Positions 7,427 through 16,099 of a DNA stretch of 40,050 nucleotides are shown here, in pieces. Positions within the stretch are counted from its first letter, which is position 1. The number at the start of each line of letters is the position of its first letter. Made by a program: the position numbers and the translations under genes. The notes beneath the pieces are model-generated. The model saw nothing but the letters and a program-made list of their open reading frames with translations, did not search any database and was not told the origin of the DNA. The stretch is from Oscillatoriaceae cyanobacterium M33_DOE_052 (lineage in GTDB: Bacteria; Cyanobacteriota; Cyanobacteriia; Cyanobacteriales; Laspinemataceae), in the NCBI GenBank assembly GCA_015296065.1, contig DVDU01000278.1, forward strand, positions 1 to 40,050. The letters run 5' to 3'.

Positions 7427-10400
7427 ATGCTATTTTCACATTATTTACCCCCCAAATCCTCCATTTTGCCTAAGTACAGTAGCACCAGCCCAGCAAAGTG
7501 GGCAACTGTAGCCACTACTGTTTGTAGTCTCCTGTTCAGTGCGACTCCGAGTATCGGGCAAATCGTCCCCGATCGTAGCTTAGGTGAGGAAAGCTCCCGC
7601 ATCACCCCTACGAGCATTAACGGACTCCCCACGGATAGAATCGACGGTGGGGCAATTCGGGGCAGCAACCTGTTTCACAGCTTTGGTGAATTCAACATCG
7701 GTGAAGGCAGGGGCGCTTATTTTACTAATCCCAACGGCATTGACAATATCTTTAGCCGCGTCACTGGGGGGAAAATATCCCAAATCAACGGGACTTTGGG
7801 GGTATTGGGCAATGCCAATTTATTTTTCATCAATCCCAGCGGTATTGTGTTCGGGGCTAATGCCCGCTTGGATGTGCGGGGTTCGTTCTTAGGCAGTACC
7901 GCCAGCAGTATCTTATTTGAAAATGGCTTAGAATTTAGCGCCACTAATCCCGAAGCTCCCCCCCTGCTCACAGTGAGCATTCCCATTGGGCTACAGATGC
8001 GATCGCCTCTTGGCGTCGCGTCAGCTTCGCCGCTCGGCGTCGCGTCAGCTACGCCGTCAGGGGATGCGAATGCCCAATTGCAAGTTAACGGATCTGGGCA
8101 CAGTTTCAACATTGCCGATATCATATCAGAACCGCTCGGCTACGCTGACCTTCAGCTCGACGAAGTTAATCAACCATTATCTGGGTTGCAAGTGCCTCCC
8201 GACAAAACTCTGGCCTTAATCGGCGGCGAAGTCGCCATTAATGGTGGCATAATCAACGCCAATAGTGGCAAGCTCTTCATCAGCGCGGTAGAAAATGGCA
8301 AGATTACCATATCTCCCCACGAGTGGGGTTGGAGTTTTGATTATAGTGGGGTAGAGACATGGCAAAATATCCAGCTTAGCCAACAAGCATTAGTCAACTT
8401 AAATGGGAACGGGAAAAATTCCTTGTTTTTTCATGGAGCCAATATTTTCTTAACCGATAATTCTATTGTCGGCATCAATAATGGTAATCTTTACCTTAAT
8501 GCTGCTGACGGAATTAATGTTCAGGATAGTTTAATTTCTGCTTATGCAAAAACCGGCGATTTAACCACAGGCAATTTATGGGTTGATGCTGAATCAATAT
8601 CGATCAACTTTGGCGCTATTACCACAGGAAATGAATTTGGCATAGGTGGAAACATAGAAATTAATGCCAATACGGTGGAGTTAAACGGAGGAGTAGTTAA
8701 GGCTATCAGTAACGTGGGGGGAACCGGCGGGAATATTATGATCCGGGCTGGGGAATCCATAATGGCTAGAGGCAGAGGATGGACGTATTTACTGGAAAAT
8801 TTTATCACGCCTGTGCGGATGAGAGCCCAGAATTCATTTACCGGAGATTTTGGAATTTTAACCAGCACGATCGCCGCCGGGAAAGTCGGAGATATCACGA
8901 TAGAAACTGGCAGGTTAAACCTCCTTGATGGAGGGTTGATCAATACGATTACCTTTGGGGATGGTCAAGCGGGTAATTTGACGATCGCCGCCCGGGAGGA
9001 GGTAGGGGTGAACAGTTCCCTGCTAGCGACGGCCACGTTTGGCAGTGGTAGAGGCGGGGAGATCGCGATCGACACCGCCCGCTTAATCGTCAGCAGTGGG
9101 GGTGGCATCTTCGCCAGCACTCACAGTAGTGGCGATGCCGGAAATATATCGGTAAAAGCCGCGCAAACCGTAGATATTATCGGCGCTTCGGCTGACTTTG
9201 CAGTACCCAGCTCCTTGGCAGTAAACGTGGCACCAGGAGCTACGGGCAATGGGGGAAATTTGAGCCTAGAAACCGGAAGGCTGCTAGTAGCGGAAGGGGG
9301 ACAAATAGCGGCGAATACATCGGGATTGGGTAATGCTGGGTCGATGACAATTAGCGCTCTTGAAGCGATCGCAGTCGAAGACACCGCCAGTGACGATCGC
9401 ACCAACACCGGTATATTTGCCTCCGTAGTCGCAGGCGCCACCGGCGGCGGGGGCAATTTGACCATAGAAACATCTCAACTGCGCATAGTAGATGGCGCCC
9501 ACATTGCCACTAATACTGCTGGATCGGGCGATGCTGGTTCCTTAACTGTGAGAGCTTCAGCACAAGTAGAAGCAAGCGGCACTTATGGCGCCGATGGTGA
9601 ATTTACCGGGCTATTTGCTCTCGTCGAAGAAGGTGCCACAGGCAATGGCGGCAACCTCACCATTGAAACCCCACGCCTCATCGTCAACCAAGGTGCGGAA
9701 ATTGGTGCAGGCAGTTTTGGCTTTGGCAATGGGGGAGAATTAACCCTAAAAGCCACAGATAGTATAGAAGTCATCGGCACAGACCTTGGGGGCTTTCCCG
9801 CCAACATCTACACCGACACCCTGAATACCGGTAAAGGCGGCAATCTCACCATTGAAACTCGACGCCTGAGCGTCCGCGACGGTGGGCAAATATCTGCAGG
9901 CACCTTTGGCAGCGGTGAGGGGGGGAATCTGCAAATTATGGCCGCTGAAACGATCGAACTCATCGGCTCGGCGATCGCCATTCCCGATGCGGATTACTTC
10001 CGCGATGCTACGGGAAAACGCTTTCCCTCTGGACTCTTTACCAGCACCAGCCAAGATGCCACTGGTAATGCTGGCAATATGGCTCTGACAACCCAAGAAT
10101 TGCGCGTTATCGATGGCGCCCAAATATCAGCGAGTACCTTCGGAACTGGAAATGCTGGCAACCTGAGCATCAGAGCCACAACATCGGTCATCCTCGGCCA
10201 AAACCAGAACAATGCAGAAATACCCCTCATTTCTGTAATTGCTGCTGACACCAGAAGCTCTGGTCAGGGAGGCACTTTGACCATTGAAACCGATGGCCGG
10301 TTGCGGGTGGCTGATGGCGCGCAAATCTCAACCCGGACTTTCGGCTCTGGTCCTGGGGGTGCTTTGATAGTCAAGGCTACCGAATTAGTCACTTTGGCGG

Positions 10401-11761
10401 GCACCTCCTTTGACGGTACTCGCAGCGGCTTATTCGTTTCTGTGCAACCAGGCGCCACGGGAGCTGGCGGCACTCTGAACCTGGAAACTCAGCGCCTGCG
10501 GGTGCTAGATGGTGCCCTCCTCGAAGGCAGCACTTTGGGCGATGGCGATGCTGGTTCTCTGAATATCCGCGTCTGGGATACGGTGGAACTGATTGGTGCG
10601 ACTCCTTTTGGTGCTAGTGGTCTGTTTGCCAGTGCGGTCAATGGTAGTGGTCGGGGGGGAGACTTGTCTCTAGTGACGCGGAAACTCTTTATTGAGGATG
10701 GGGGCACGATCGCCGCCAGCAACTTCCACAGTCGCAACCTCTTACCACCGGGCAACGGATCAGCGGGCAACATTCAGATTACTGCTGATTCCGTCTTCTT
10801 GGGAAATCGCGCCAGCTTAAACGCCCTTGCCGCCGTCGGCGATAAAGGAAATATGACCATCAATGCCAGGAATATTCAATTGCGGCAAAATTCCCAGCTC
10901 AATACCAATGCTCAAGGTAATGCCACCGGCGGGAATATTACTATCAATACCCAGACTTTAGCCGCTCTTGACGATAGCAATATCAGCGCTAACGCCCAGC
11001 AGAGCTTTGGGGGTAGCATCAGGATTAATGCTAGGGGCATCTTTGGCGCCAAATTTCGGAACCAGCAAACCCCCGATAGTGATATTACGGCTACATCCGA
11101 GCTGGGTGCTGAGTTCAACGGTACGGTGGAAATCAATACCCCAGCGGTGGATCCGAGTTCTGGTTTGGTGACATTGCCTGAGAATTTCGCCGATATCGCC
11201 AATTTAATCGATCGCGACCCCTGCACCAGCGGCAGCGAAAGCTCTTTCACCATCACCGGACGCGGTGGCTTACCGCCCAACCCCACAGAAATCCTCAGCA
11301 GTAACCAAGCCCGATCGAGTTGGATAGATGTATCCAGGCTTGTAGTTGGGGTTCAGCCCTCTTTGGGAAGTGTGGGAAGTGTGGGAAGTGTGGGAAGTGT
11401 GGGAAGTGTGGGGAGGGTGGGGAGGGTGGGAAGTGTGGGAAGTGTGGGGAGTAATCTTCCCTCTCTTCCCTCTCTTCCCTCTCTTCCCCCTCTTCCCCCT
11501 CTTCCCAGTCTCCCCGTCTCCTGGTCGGTGAGCGAAGCCGAACCGCCATCCCCCCGTCTCCCCGTCTCCCCATCTCCCCAAAGAGGGCTGAAGCCCAACT
11601 ACGAACATTCGGAGATAGTATTGGCGCGAGGTTGGGTGCTAAACGATAAAGGAGAAATAGTTTTAACCAGCTACGACCCCACAGGTGAAACCGCTCAACG
11701 TCCGGGGCGCCCCCAAAATCAGAGCTGCTCGGGAGAAATTTATCAAAAATCTTCATACTAA
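7427..11761 (+). CDS. TpsA exoprotein 1, filamentous haemagglutinin type
   Basis: A 1444-residue secreted beta-helix protein, the likely cargo of the adjacent TpsB. Seen: signal peptide to about residue 45 (ATTVCSLLFSATPSIGQ); the TPS recognition domain at about 46-190 with NPNGIDNIF (about 102) and NPSGIVFG (about 136); then many roughly 60-70-residue right-handed beta-helix repeats of the type GNGGNLTIETxRLxVxDGAQI; then a conserved C-terminal FTITGRGGLPPNP motif; a repeat-derived linker at about 1305-1395; and a tail with EIVLARGWVLNDKGE and LTSYDP. Two foreign in-frame stretches are present: a 24-bp tandem repeat (SPLGVASA twice) at about 191-214, and the GSV/LPS linker. The start GTGACGCCATG has the same leader as tpsA2 (GTGACACCATG). 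It is a tandem paralogue of the next gene. Adhesion is typical of the family but not shown here. Confidence 0.92.
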   Translation: MLFSHYLPPKSSILPKYSSTSPAKWATVATTVCSLLFSATPSIGQIVPDRSLGEESSRITPTSINGLPTDRIDGGAIRGSNLFHSFGEFNIGEGRGAYFTNPNGIDNIFSRVTGGKISQINGTLGVLGNANLFFINPSGIVFGANARLDVRGSFLGSTASSILFENGLEFSATNPEAPPLLTVSIPIGLQMRSPLGVASASPLGVASATPSGDANAQLQVNGSGHSFNIADIISEPLGYADLQLDEVNQPLSGLQVPPDKTLALIGGEVAINGGIINANSGKLFISAVENGKITISPHEWGWSFDYSGVETWQNIQLSQQALVNLNGNGKNSLFFHGANIFLTDNSIVGINNGNLYLNAADGINVQDSLISAYAKTGDLTTGNLWVDAESISINFGAITTGNEFGIGGNIEINANTVELNGGVVKAISNVGGTGGNIMIRAGESIMARGRGWTYLLENFITPVRMRAQNSFTGDFGILTSTIAAGKVGDITIETGRLNLLDGGLINTITFGDGQAGNLTIAAREEVGVNSSLLATATFGSGRGGEIAIDTARLIVSSGGGIFASTHSSGDAGNISVKAAQTVDIIGASADFAVPSSLAVNVAPGATGNGGNLSLETGRLLVAEGGQIAANTSGLGNAGSMTISALEAIAVEDTASDDRTNTGIFASVVAGATGGGGNLTIETSQLRIVDGAHIATNTAGSGDAGSLTVRASAQVEASGTYGADGEFTGLFALVEEGATGNGGNLTIETPRLIVNQGAEIGAGSFGFGNGGELTLKATDSIEVIGTDLGGFPANIYTDTLNTGKGGNLTIETRRLSVRDGGQISAGTFGSGEGGNLQIMAAETIELIGSAIAIPDADYFRDATGKRFPSGLFTSTSQDATGNAGNMALTTQELRVIDGAQISASTFGTGNAGNLSIRATTSVILGQNQNNAEIPLISVIAADTRSSGQGGTLTIETDGRLRVADGAQISTRTFGSGPGGALIVKATELVTLAGTSFDGTRSGLFVSVQPGATGAGGTLNLETQRLRVLDGALLEGSTLGDGDAGSLNIRVWDTVELIGATPFGASGLFASAVNGSGRGGDLSLVTRKLFIEDGGTIAASNFHSRNLLPPGNGSAGNIQITADSVFLGNRASLNALAAVGDKGNMTINARNIQLRQNSQLNTNAQGNATGGNITINTQTLAALDDSNISANAQQSFGGSIRINARGIFGAKFRNQQTPDSDITATSELGAEFNGTVEINTPAVDPSSGLVTLPENFADIANLIDRDPCTSGSESSFTITGRGGLPPNPTEILSSNQARSSWIDVSRLVVGVQPSLGSVGSVGSVGSVGSVGRVGRVGSVGSVGSNLPSLPSLPSLPPLPPLPSLPVSWSVSEAEPPSPRLPVSPSPQRGLKPNYEHSEIVLARGWVLNDKGEIVLTSYDPTGETAQRPGRPQNQSCSGEIYQKSSY
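7999..8066. repeat. 24-bp tandem repeat inserted in tpsA1
   Basis: GGCGTCGCGTCAGCT occurs at 8012-8026 and 8036-8050, a period of 24 bases (eight codons, SPLGVASA twice). It starts next to a HIP1 octamer at about 8000, right after the TPS domain (IPIGLQM). The paralogue tpsA2 lacks it at the equivalent position (IPIGLQF). Confidence 0.8.
11341..11606. repeat. Composite repeat element inside tpsA1 with inverted ends
   Basis: The ends form an inverted repeat: GTAGTTGGGGTTCAGCCCTC at about 11342 pairs with GAGGGCTGAAGCCCAACTAC at about 11583, with about 25 of 26 bases matching once flanking bases are included. Inside are about eleven 9-bp units GGGAAGTGT (11365-11450), about six CTTCCCTCT units (11457-11515), the 24-bp GTGAGCGAAGCC core (11523-11546) and a C-rich tail. 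All unit periods keep the frame, giving GSV repeats, then LPS repeats, then a Pro/Ser tract. Confidence 0.85.
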
Positions 11762-11896
11762 GTCTCACCCCACCCCCATAAAATGATGGATAGAGCCAAC
11801 TCAGGGTGTTATAGACAACATTTTTAGCAGGGCAATTCCTCCAAAATGGTTTGGCTCAGGAGCCGGTAAGGGGGGTCAACCCAACCAGGTGACACC

Positions 11897-14800
11897 ATGA
11901 AACATCAAAAAATCGCTTCGGGTTGCTACTGTTTTTCCCCCCTGGGCTTATGTCTAGGTACTATTGCCACTTTATTCCTGATCAATCCCGACCTAGCCCG
12001 GGGTCAAATTATCCCAGACAGCTCTTTGGGGAATGAAAGCTCCCGCATCACCCCAACGAGCATCAACGGCATCCCCACAGAGAGAATCGACGGTGGGGCA
12101 ATTCGCCGTGGCAATCTCTTTCACAGCTTTAGCGAATTTAATATAGAAGCCGGGAAAGGCGCTTATTTTACTAATCCCAACGGCATTGATAATATATTTA
12201 GCCGCGTCACCGGTAGCAACATATCCCAAATCAACGGCACTTTGGGGGTATTGGGCAATGCCAACTTATTTTTCATCAATCCCAATGGGATAGTTTTTGG
12301 TCCCAATGCCCGCTTAGATTTGCGGGGTTCCTTTGTGGGAACCACGGCAGAGAGCGTTTTATTTGACCAGGGCATAGAATGGGGGACAACCAATCCCCAA
12401 GCCGCACCTTTATTAACCGTAAATATCCCGATAGGGTTACAATTTAGAAGCAATCCCGGCACCATAGAAGTCCAGAGTACATCGGGTTTAGAAGTAAATA
12501 CCGGCCAAACTTTAGCCCTCCTGGGAGGAAACATTCATCTGAATGGGGGAAAACTAAATGCCACCGGTGGAAGTATTCAAATGGGGGCATATGAAGGAGA
12601 TTTATTGAGTGCGCCGGTTTTGGCTCCGGGGATGAATATTAGATTAAGTAACGGGGCGACAATTTTCAATAATAGCACAGATGTAAATTCTCCAGGCAAC
12701 ATCACAGATGCTGGCTATTCGGGAAACATAAACATTCGGGCAAATTCCCTGGTAGAAATTATCAATAGCTTTGTCCAAACTGACACAAAAAATAGTGGTA
12801 ATGGCGGTGATATTACAATTACTACTAGGCGTTTAGAACTGAGCGATGGGGCATATGTGGCTACTTCTACCTATGGCACAGGGGCGGGGGGAAATGTTAC
12901 GGTAGATGCCTCGGAAGCGGTGACATTAATCGGTGAGGGACAAGATGTATTTGCGCAAACTATAGAAAGCAAATTATTCAATAACACGCTGAGCATCACA
13001 GACCGAGTAGCCGGTTTATTTACTGGGACGCAAGGTCCGGGTAATGCGGGGACAATATCCGTCATTACGCCAAATTTGCTCCTAAACAATGGTGCGGTAA
13101 TTTTTGGTCCTACTTTTGGGTCTGGGACTGGGGGACGGATTAATATCAGAGCCTCGGAAATAGAATCGGTTTCTGGTGGGATTAGCTCTTCTAGTCATTA
13201 TCTGACTGTTGCCAGTACCGGAAACACTGGGGAAATTGAGATTGAGACGGGGCGGTTAATTTTGCGGGAGGGCGCCCGCCTTGCTAATACTACTTTTACC
13301 CCAGGAAATGGGGGAAATTTGGTGGTAAAAGCCTCGGAATTTGTAGAACTTGCTGCCACTCCAGCGGGGAGTGTGGTGGGTACAGGGATGTTTTCTAACA
13401 GTATAGGTAGCACGGGGAATAGCGGCAATATCATTATTGAAACTCCATCTTTGCGGTTGCGGGATGGGGCGCGCATATCAGTTACTTCTGGGTTCGATAC
13501 GGGTAATGGGGAGATTGGCATTGGGGGCAAGGGTGGGAATATTGTGATCCGTGCAGACATGGTGGAATTAACTGGTGTTTCTGCTGATGGCAACTTCCAG
13601 AGCAGTTTGAGCAGTGCGACTTTTACTGGAGGTGATGGCGGTCAAGTTAGTATTGAAACTGGCTCATTATTTTTGGGCGCTGGTGCGGAGATATCTGCCA
13701 ATGCTCTAGGTGGGGGCAATGCGGGAAATATTGATATTAACGCGAGGGATTTAGTGCAGGTGAGCGGTAGGGATGCGGTGGGATTGAAACCGACGGTGAT
13801 TCAGAGCGATACTAGGGGTGCTGGTAGGGGGGGAAATATTAGTATTGATACCCGCCGCCTGGAAGTGAGCGATCGGGCATTTATTTCCACCTCCACATTT
13901 GGCAGTGGTGCGGGGGGTTCTATCAACGTCCGCGCCAGCGAATCTGTAGAATTGCTCGGCATCGGCTATGGAGAGTTTGCCGAAAAAGTCATCCAAAACT
14001 TTTTTAACCGCACTATTAGCCTAGAAGACCGCATCACAGGGATATACACTGGCACCGAAGGCACGGGTTATGCGGGTAACATTAACGTTGACACCAATCA
14101 GTTACTGGTGAGAAATGGCTCTATCCTCTATACTCCCACCCTCGCTTCGGGAATCGGTGGCAATATCTACATCCGGGCTGGGGAAACAGTAGAAGTTAAC
14201 GCCAGTGGTATTGGTGCATCGGTACTCGCCGAAGGCACTGGAGGCAGCATCAATATTGATACGCCGCAGCTCATTCTGGGGCAGGGGTCATTGGTAGCAA
14301 GTAGCACCGTGGGTGATGGCAACGCAGGCAACATCTTCGTGCGCGCCTCAGAATTGGTAGAAATCGATTCCACCCCAGTAGGAGGGCCAGTGGGCACTGG
14401 CATCTATTCCAACACGATCGGTGGTGTGGGCGCTGCCGGAAATATTATCGTTACCACACCTTATTTACTGATGCGCGATGGTGCCCAAATATCCACCGCT
14501 ACGGGGCTCAATAACGATGATGGAATCATCCCCTTTGGCGGCAAGGGTGGCAATTTAGTCGTCACTGGCGCCGAAAGAGTAGAACTCAACGGCATCTCTG
14601 CGGACGGCAGGTTTAGAACCAGCTTAAACAGCGGTACTCTGAGCAACGCTGATGCTGGGGCCGTGCAAATAGAAGCGGATACCTTAATCCTCCGAGATGG
14701 GGCAGAGATATCCGGCTCCACCACCGGACCAGGACTTGGGGGTAGCATCACCGTGCGATCGCGGGATCTGCAATTATTGGGCATTTCCCCTGATGGCAAA

Positions 14801-15940
14801 TATCGCTCCGCCCTTTCCGTGCGTGCGGAAGCCACAGGTAATGGGGGGAGCTTGGACTTGGAAACTGCCCGCCTGCTAGTAGCCGGTGGGGCATTGGTGG
14901 AAGTTAGTACCTATGGTGATGGCAATGCTGGCTCTCTCAATGCGATCGTCACAGATAGTACAGAAATTCAGGGCGCCTCGGCTATTGGTCGCAGTGGCTT
15001 ATTTGCTAGCGCCGTGGGGGGAGGCACTGGTAGCGGTGGCAACCTCACCTTGCGCACTGAGGAATTGCGCATCCGGGATGGGGCGACGATCGCCGCCAGC
15101 AACTTTCACAGCCGCGACCTCTTACCACCGGGCAACGGTCCAGCGGGCAATATCACCATTACCGCCAACTCCATTCGCCTAGATAATGGCGCCAGTTTGA
15201 GCGTGCGAGCCGCCTCTGGTGACAAAGGCAATATCAACCTCACCGCCCGAGATATCATTGCCGTAGGGAATTCCCGCATCAACACCGACGCCACTGGGAT
15301 GGCTACTGGGGGCAATATCGCTGTCAATGCGGAAAATTTGGTAGCTGTGGATAATAGCGATATCTCCGCCAATGCCCAACAGAGCTTTGGTGGTCGGGTG
15401 TTAGTCAGTGCTGGCGGCGTATTTGGCACCCGGTTTCGCCCCCAGCAAACCCAAAGGAGCGACATCACCGCTAGCTCTGACTTAGGTGCTGAATTCAGCG
15501 GTACAGTGGAAATCAACACCCCAGCCGCTGACCCCAGTTCCGGTTTGGTGACATTGCCAGAAAATTTTGTAGATTTGGCATCGGTGCTGGGTGCAGATGC
15601 CTGCGCTCAGGGTAGCAGCAGCTCTTTTGTCGTCACAGGACGTGGGGGCTTGCCTCCTAACCCCACGGCGGCTCTCGGGAGCGATGCTAGGGCATCGAGT
15701 TGGATAGATGTGCCTAACTACGAGCCTTTCCGGAGGGCTGAAGCCCTTCCTCAAACCTCCTCTGGGGCTGAAGCCCAACTACAAACCTTCGGAGGACCCA
15801 AGCCCAACTACGAGCCTCCGGAGATAGTATTGGCGCGAGGTTGGGTGCTAAACGATAAAGGGGAAGTGGTTTTAACTAGCTACGACCCACGAGGTCATAG
15901 CCCCCAACGCCGCCCCCAGATTGCCCGTGGGTGTCGCTGA
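11897..15940 (+). CDS. TpsA exoprotein 2, filamentous haemagglutinin type
   Basis: A 1347-residue paralogue of the preceding exoprotein. Seen: signal peptide (GTIATLFLINPDLARGQ) to about residue 37; TPS domain at about 38-180 with NPNGIDNIF and NPNGIVFG, nearly the same as in tpsA1; a long beta-helix; FVVTGRGGLPPNP; a linker of about 40 residues; and the shared tail EIVLARGWVLNDKGE / LTSYDP. Two supra-repeats of about 340 residues lie in tandem (about 311-652 and 653-975), each opening with RRLE and carrying a loop with FN.T.S..DR..G. The linker holds three GCTGAAGCCC / AAGCCCAACTAC type repeat words, at the same place where tpsA1 holds its GSV/LPS element. It ends in TGA just before a heptamer array. 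Likely exported by the same TpsB. Confidence 0.92.
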   Translation: MKHQKIASGCYCFSPLGLCLGTIATLFLINPDLARGQIIPDSSLGNESSRITPTSINGIPTERIDGGAIRRGNLFHSFSEFNIEAGKGAYFTNPNGIDNIFSRVTGSNISQINGTLGVLGNANLFFINPNGIVFGPNARLDLRGSFVGTTAESVLFDQGIEWGTTNPQAAPLLTVNIPIGLQFRSNPGTIEVQSTSGLEVNTGQTLALLGGNIHLNGGKLNATGGSIQMGAYEGDLLSAPVLAPGMNIRLSNGATIFNNSTDVNSPGNITDAGYSGNINIRANSLVEIINSFVQTDTKNSGNGGDITITTRRLELSDGAYVATSTYGTGAGGNVTVDASEAVTLIGEGQDVFAQTIESKLFNNTLSITDRVAGLFTGTQGPGNAGTISVITPNLLLNNGAVIFGPTFGSGTGGRINIRASEIESVSGGISSSSHYLTVASTGNTGEIEIETGRLILREGARLANTTFTPGNGGNLVVKASEFVELAATPAGSVVGTGMFSNSIGSTGNSGNIIIETPSLRLRDGARISVTSGFDTGNGEIGIGGKGGNIVIRADMVELTGVSADGNFQSSLSSATFTGGDGGQVSIETGSLFLGAGAEISANALGGGNAGNIDINARDLVQVSGRDAVGLKPTVIQSDTRGAGRGGNISIDTRRLEVSDRAFISTSTFGSGAGGSINVRASESVELLGIGYGEFAEKVIQNFFNRTISLEDRITGIYTGTEGTGYAGNINVDTNQLLVRNGSILYTPTLASGIGGNIYIRAGETVEVNASGIGASVLAEGTGGSINIDTPQLILGQGSLVASSTVGDGNAGNIFVRASELVEIDSTPVGGPVGTGIYSNTIGGVGAAGNIIVTTPYLLMRDGAQISTATGLNNDDGIIPFGGKGGNLVVTGAERVELNGISADGRFRTSLNSGTLSNADAGAVQIEADTLILRDGAEISGSTTGPGLGGSITVRSRDLQLLGISPDGKYRSALSVRAEATGNGGSLDLETARLLVAGGALVEVSTYGDGNAGSLNAIVTDSTEIQGASAIGRSGLFASAVGGGTGSGGNLTLRTEELRIRDGATIAASNFHSRDLLPPGNGPAGNITITANSIRLDNGASLSVRAASGDKGNINLTARDIIAVGNSRINTDATGMATGGNIAVNAENLVAVDNSDISANAQQSFGGRVLVSAGGVFGTRFRPQQTQRSDITASSDLGAEFSGTVEINTPAADPSSGLVTLPENFVDLASVLGADACAQGSSSSFVVTGRGGLPPNPTAALGSDARASSWIDVPNYEPFRRAEALPQTSSGAEAQLQTFGGPKPNYEPPEIVLARGWVLNDKGEVVLTSYDPRGHSPQRRPQIARGCR
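15720..15825. repeat. GGCTGAAGCCC / AAGCCCAACTAC repeat words in tpsA2 linker
   Basis: Words GAGGGCTGAAGCCCTTCC (about 15733), GGGGCTGAAGCCCAACTAC (about 15763) and CCCAAGCCCAACTACGAGCC (about 15797) in tandem, related to the inverted ends of the tpsA1 element. They are translated in frame. Confidence 0.7.
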
Positions 15941-16099
15941 CAATTGATAATTGATAATTGATAATTGATAATTAGGCAAGATAATGTTATTAAGAATAAA
16001 TCATTTTCATTGGGATTGCGGATTGTGAAACTATTCCCGATTGATAATTGACAATTATCAATTGTCAATTATCAATTATCACCCACATTAGGAGCCCAA
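15941..16099. repeat. TTGATAA heptamers and 17-bp hairpin before the CHAT gene
   Basis: A forward heptamer array lies at 15940-15974. At 16040-16076 is a perfect inverted repeat: ATTGATAATTGACAATT, loop ATC, and its complement. It ends 23 bases before the CHAT start codon, so it would fold in the mRNA leader or end transcripts from tpsA2. Confidence 0.8.

Noticed and set aside
11270-11768. Several minus-strand frames rich in HFPH or GDGETG
   Set aside because: Antisense readings of the repeat element inside tpsA1. They stay open because the repeats have no stop codons.
7717-15519. Many minus-strand frames of 70-137 codons opposite tpsA1 and tpsA2
   Set aside because: Shadows of the Gly/Asn-rich beta-helix coding strand; no ribosome sites and no recognisable proteins.
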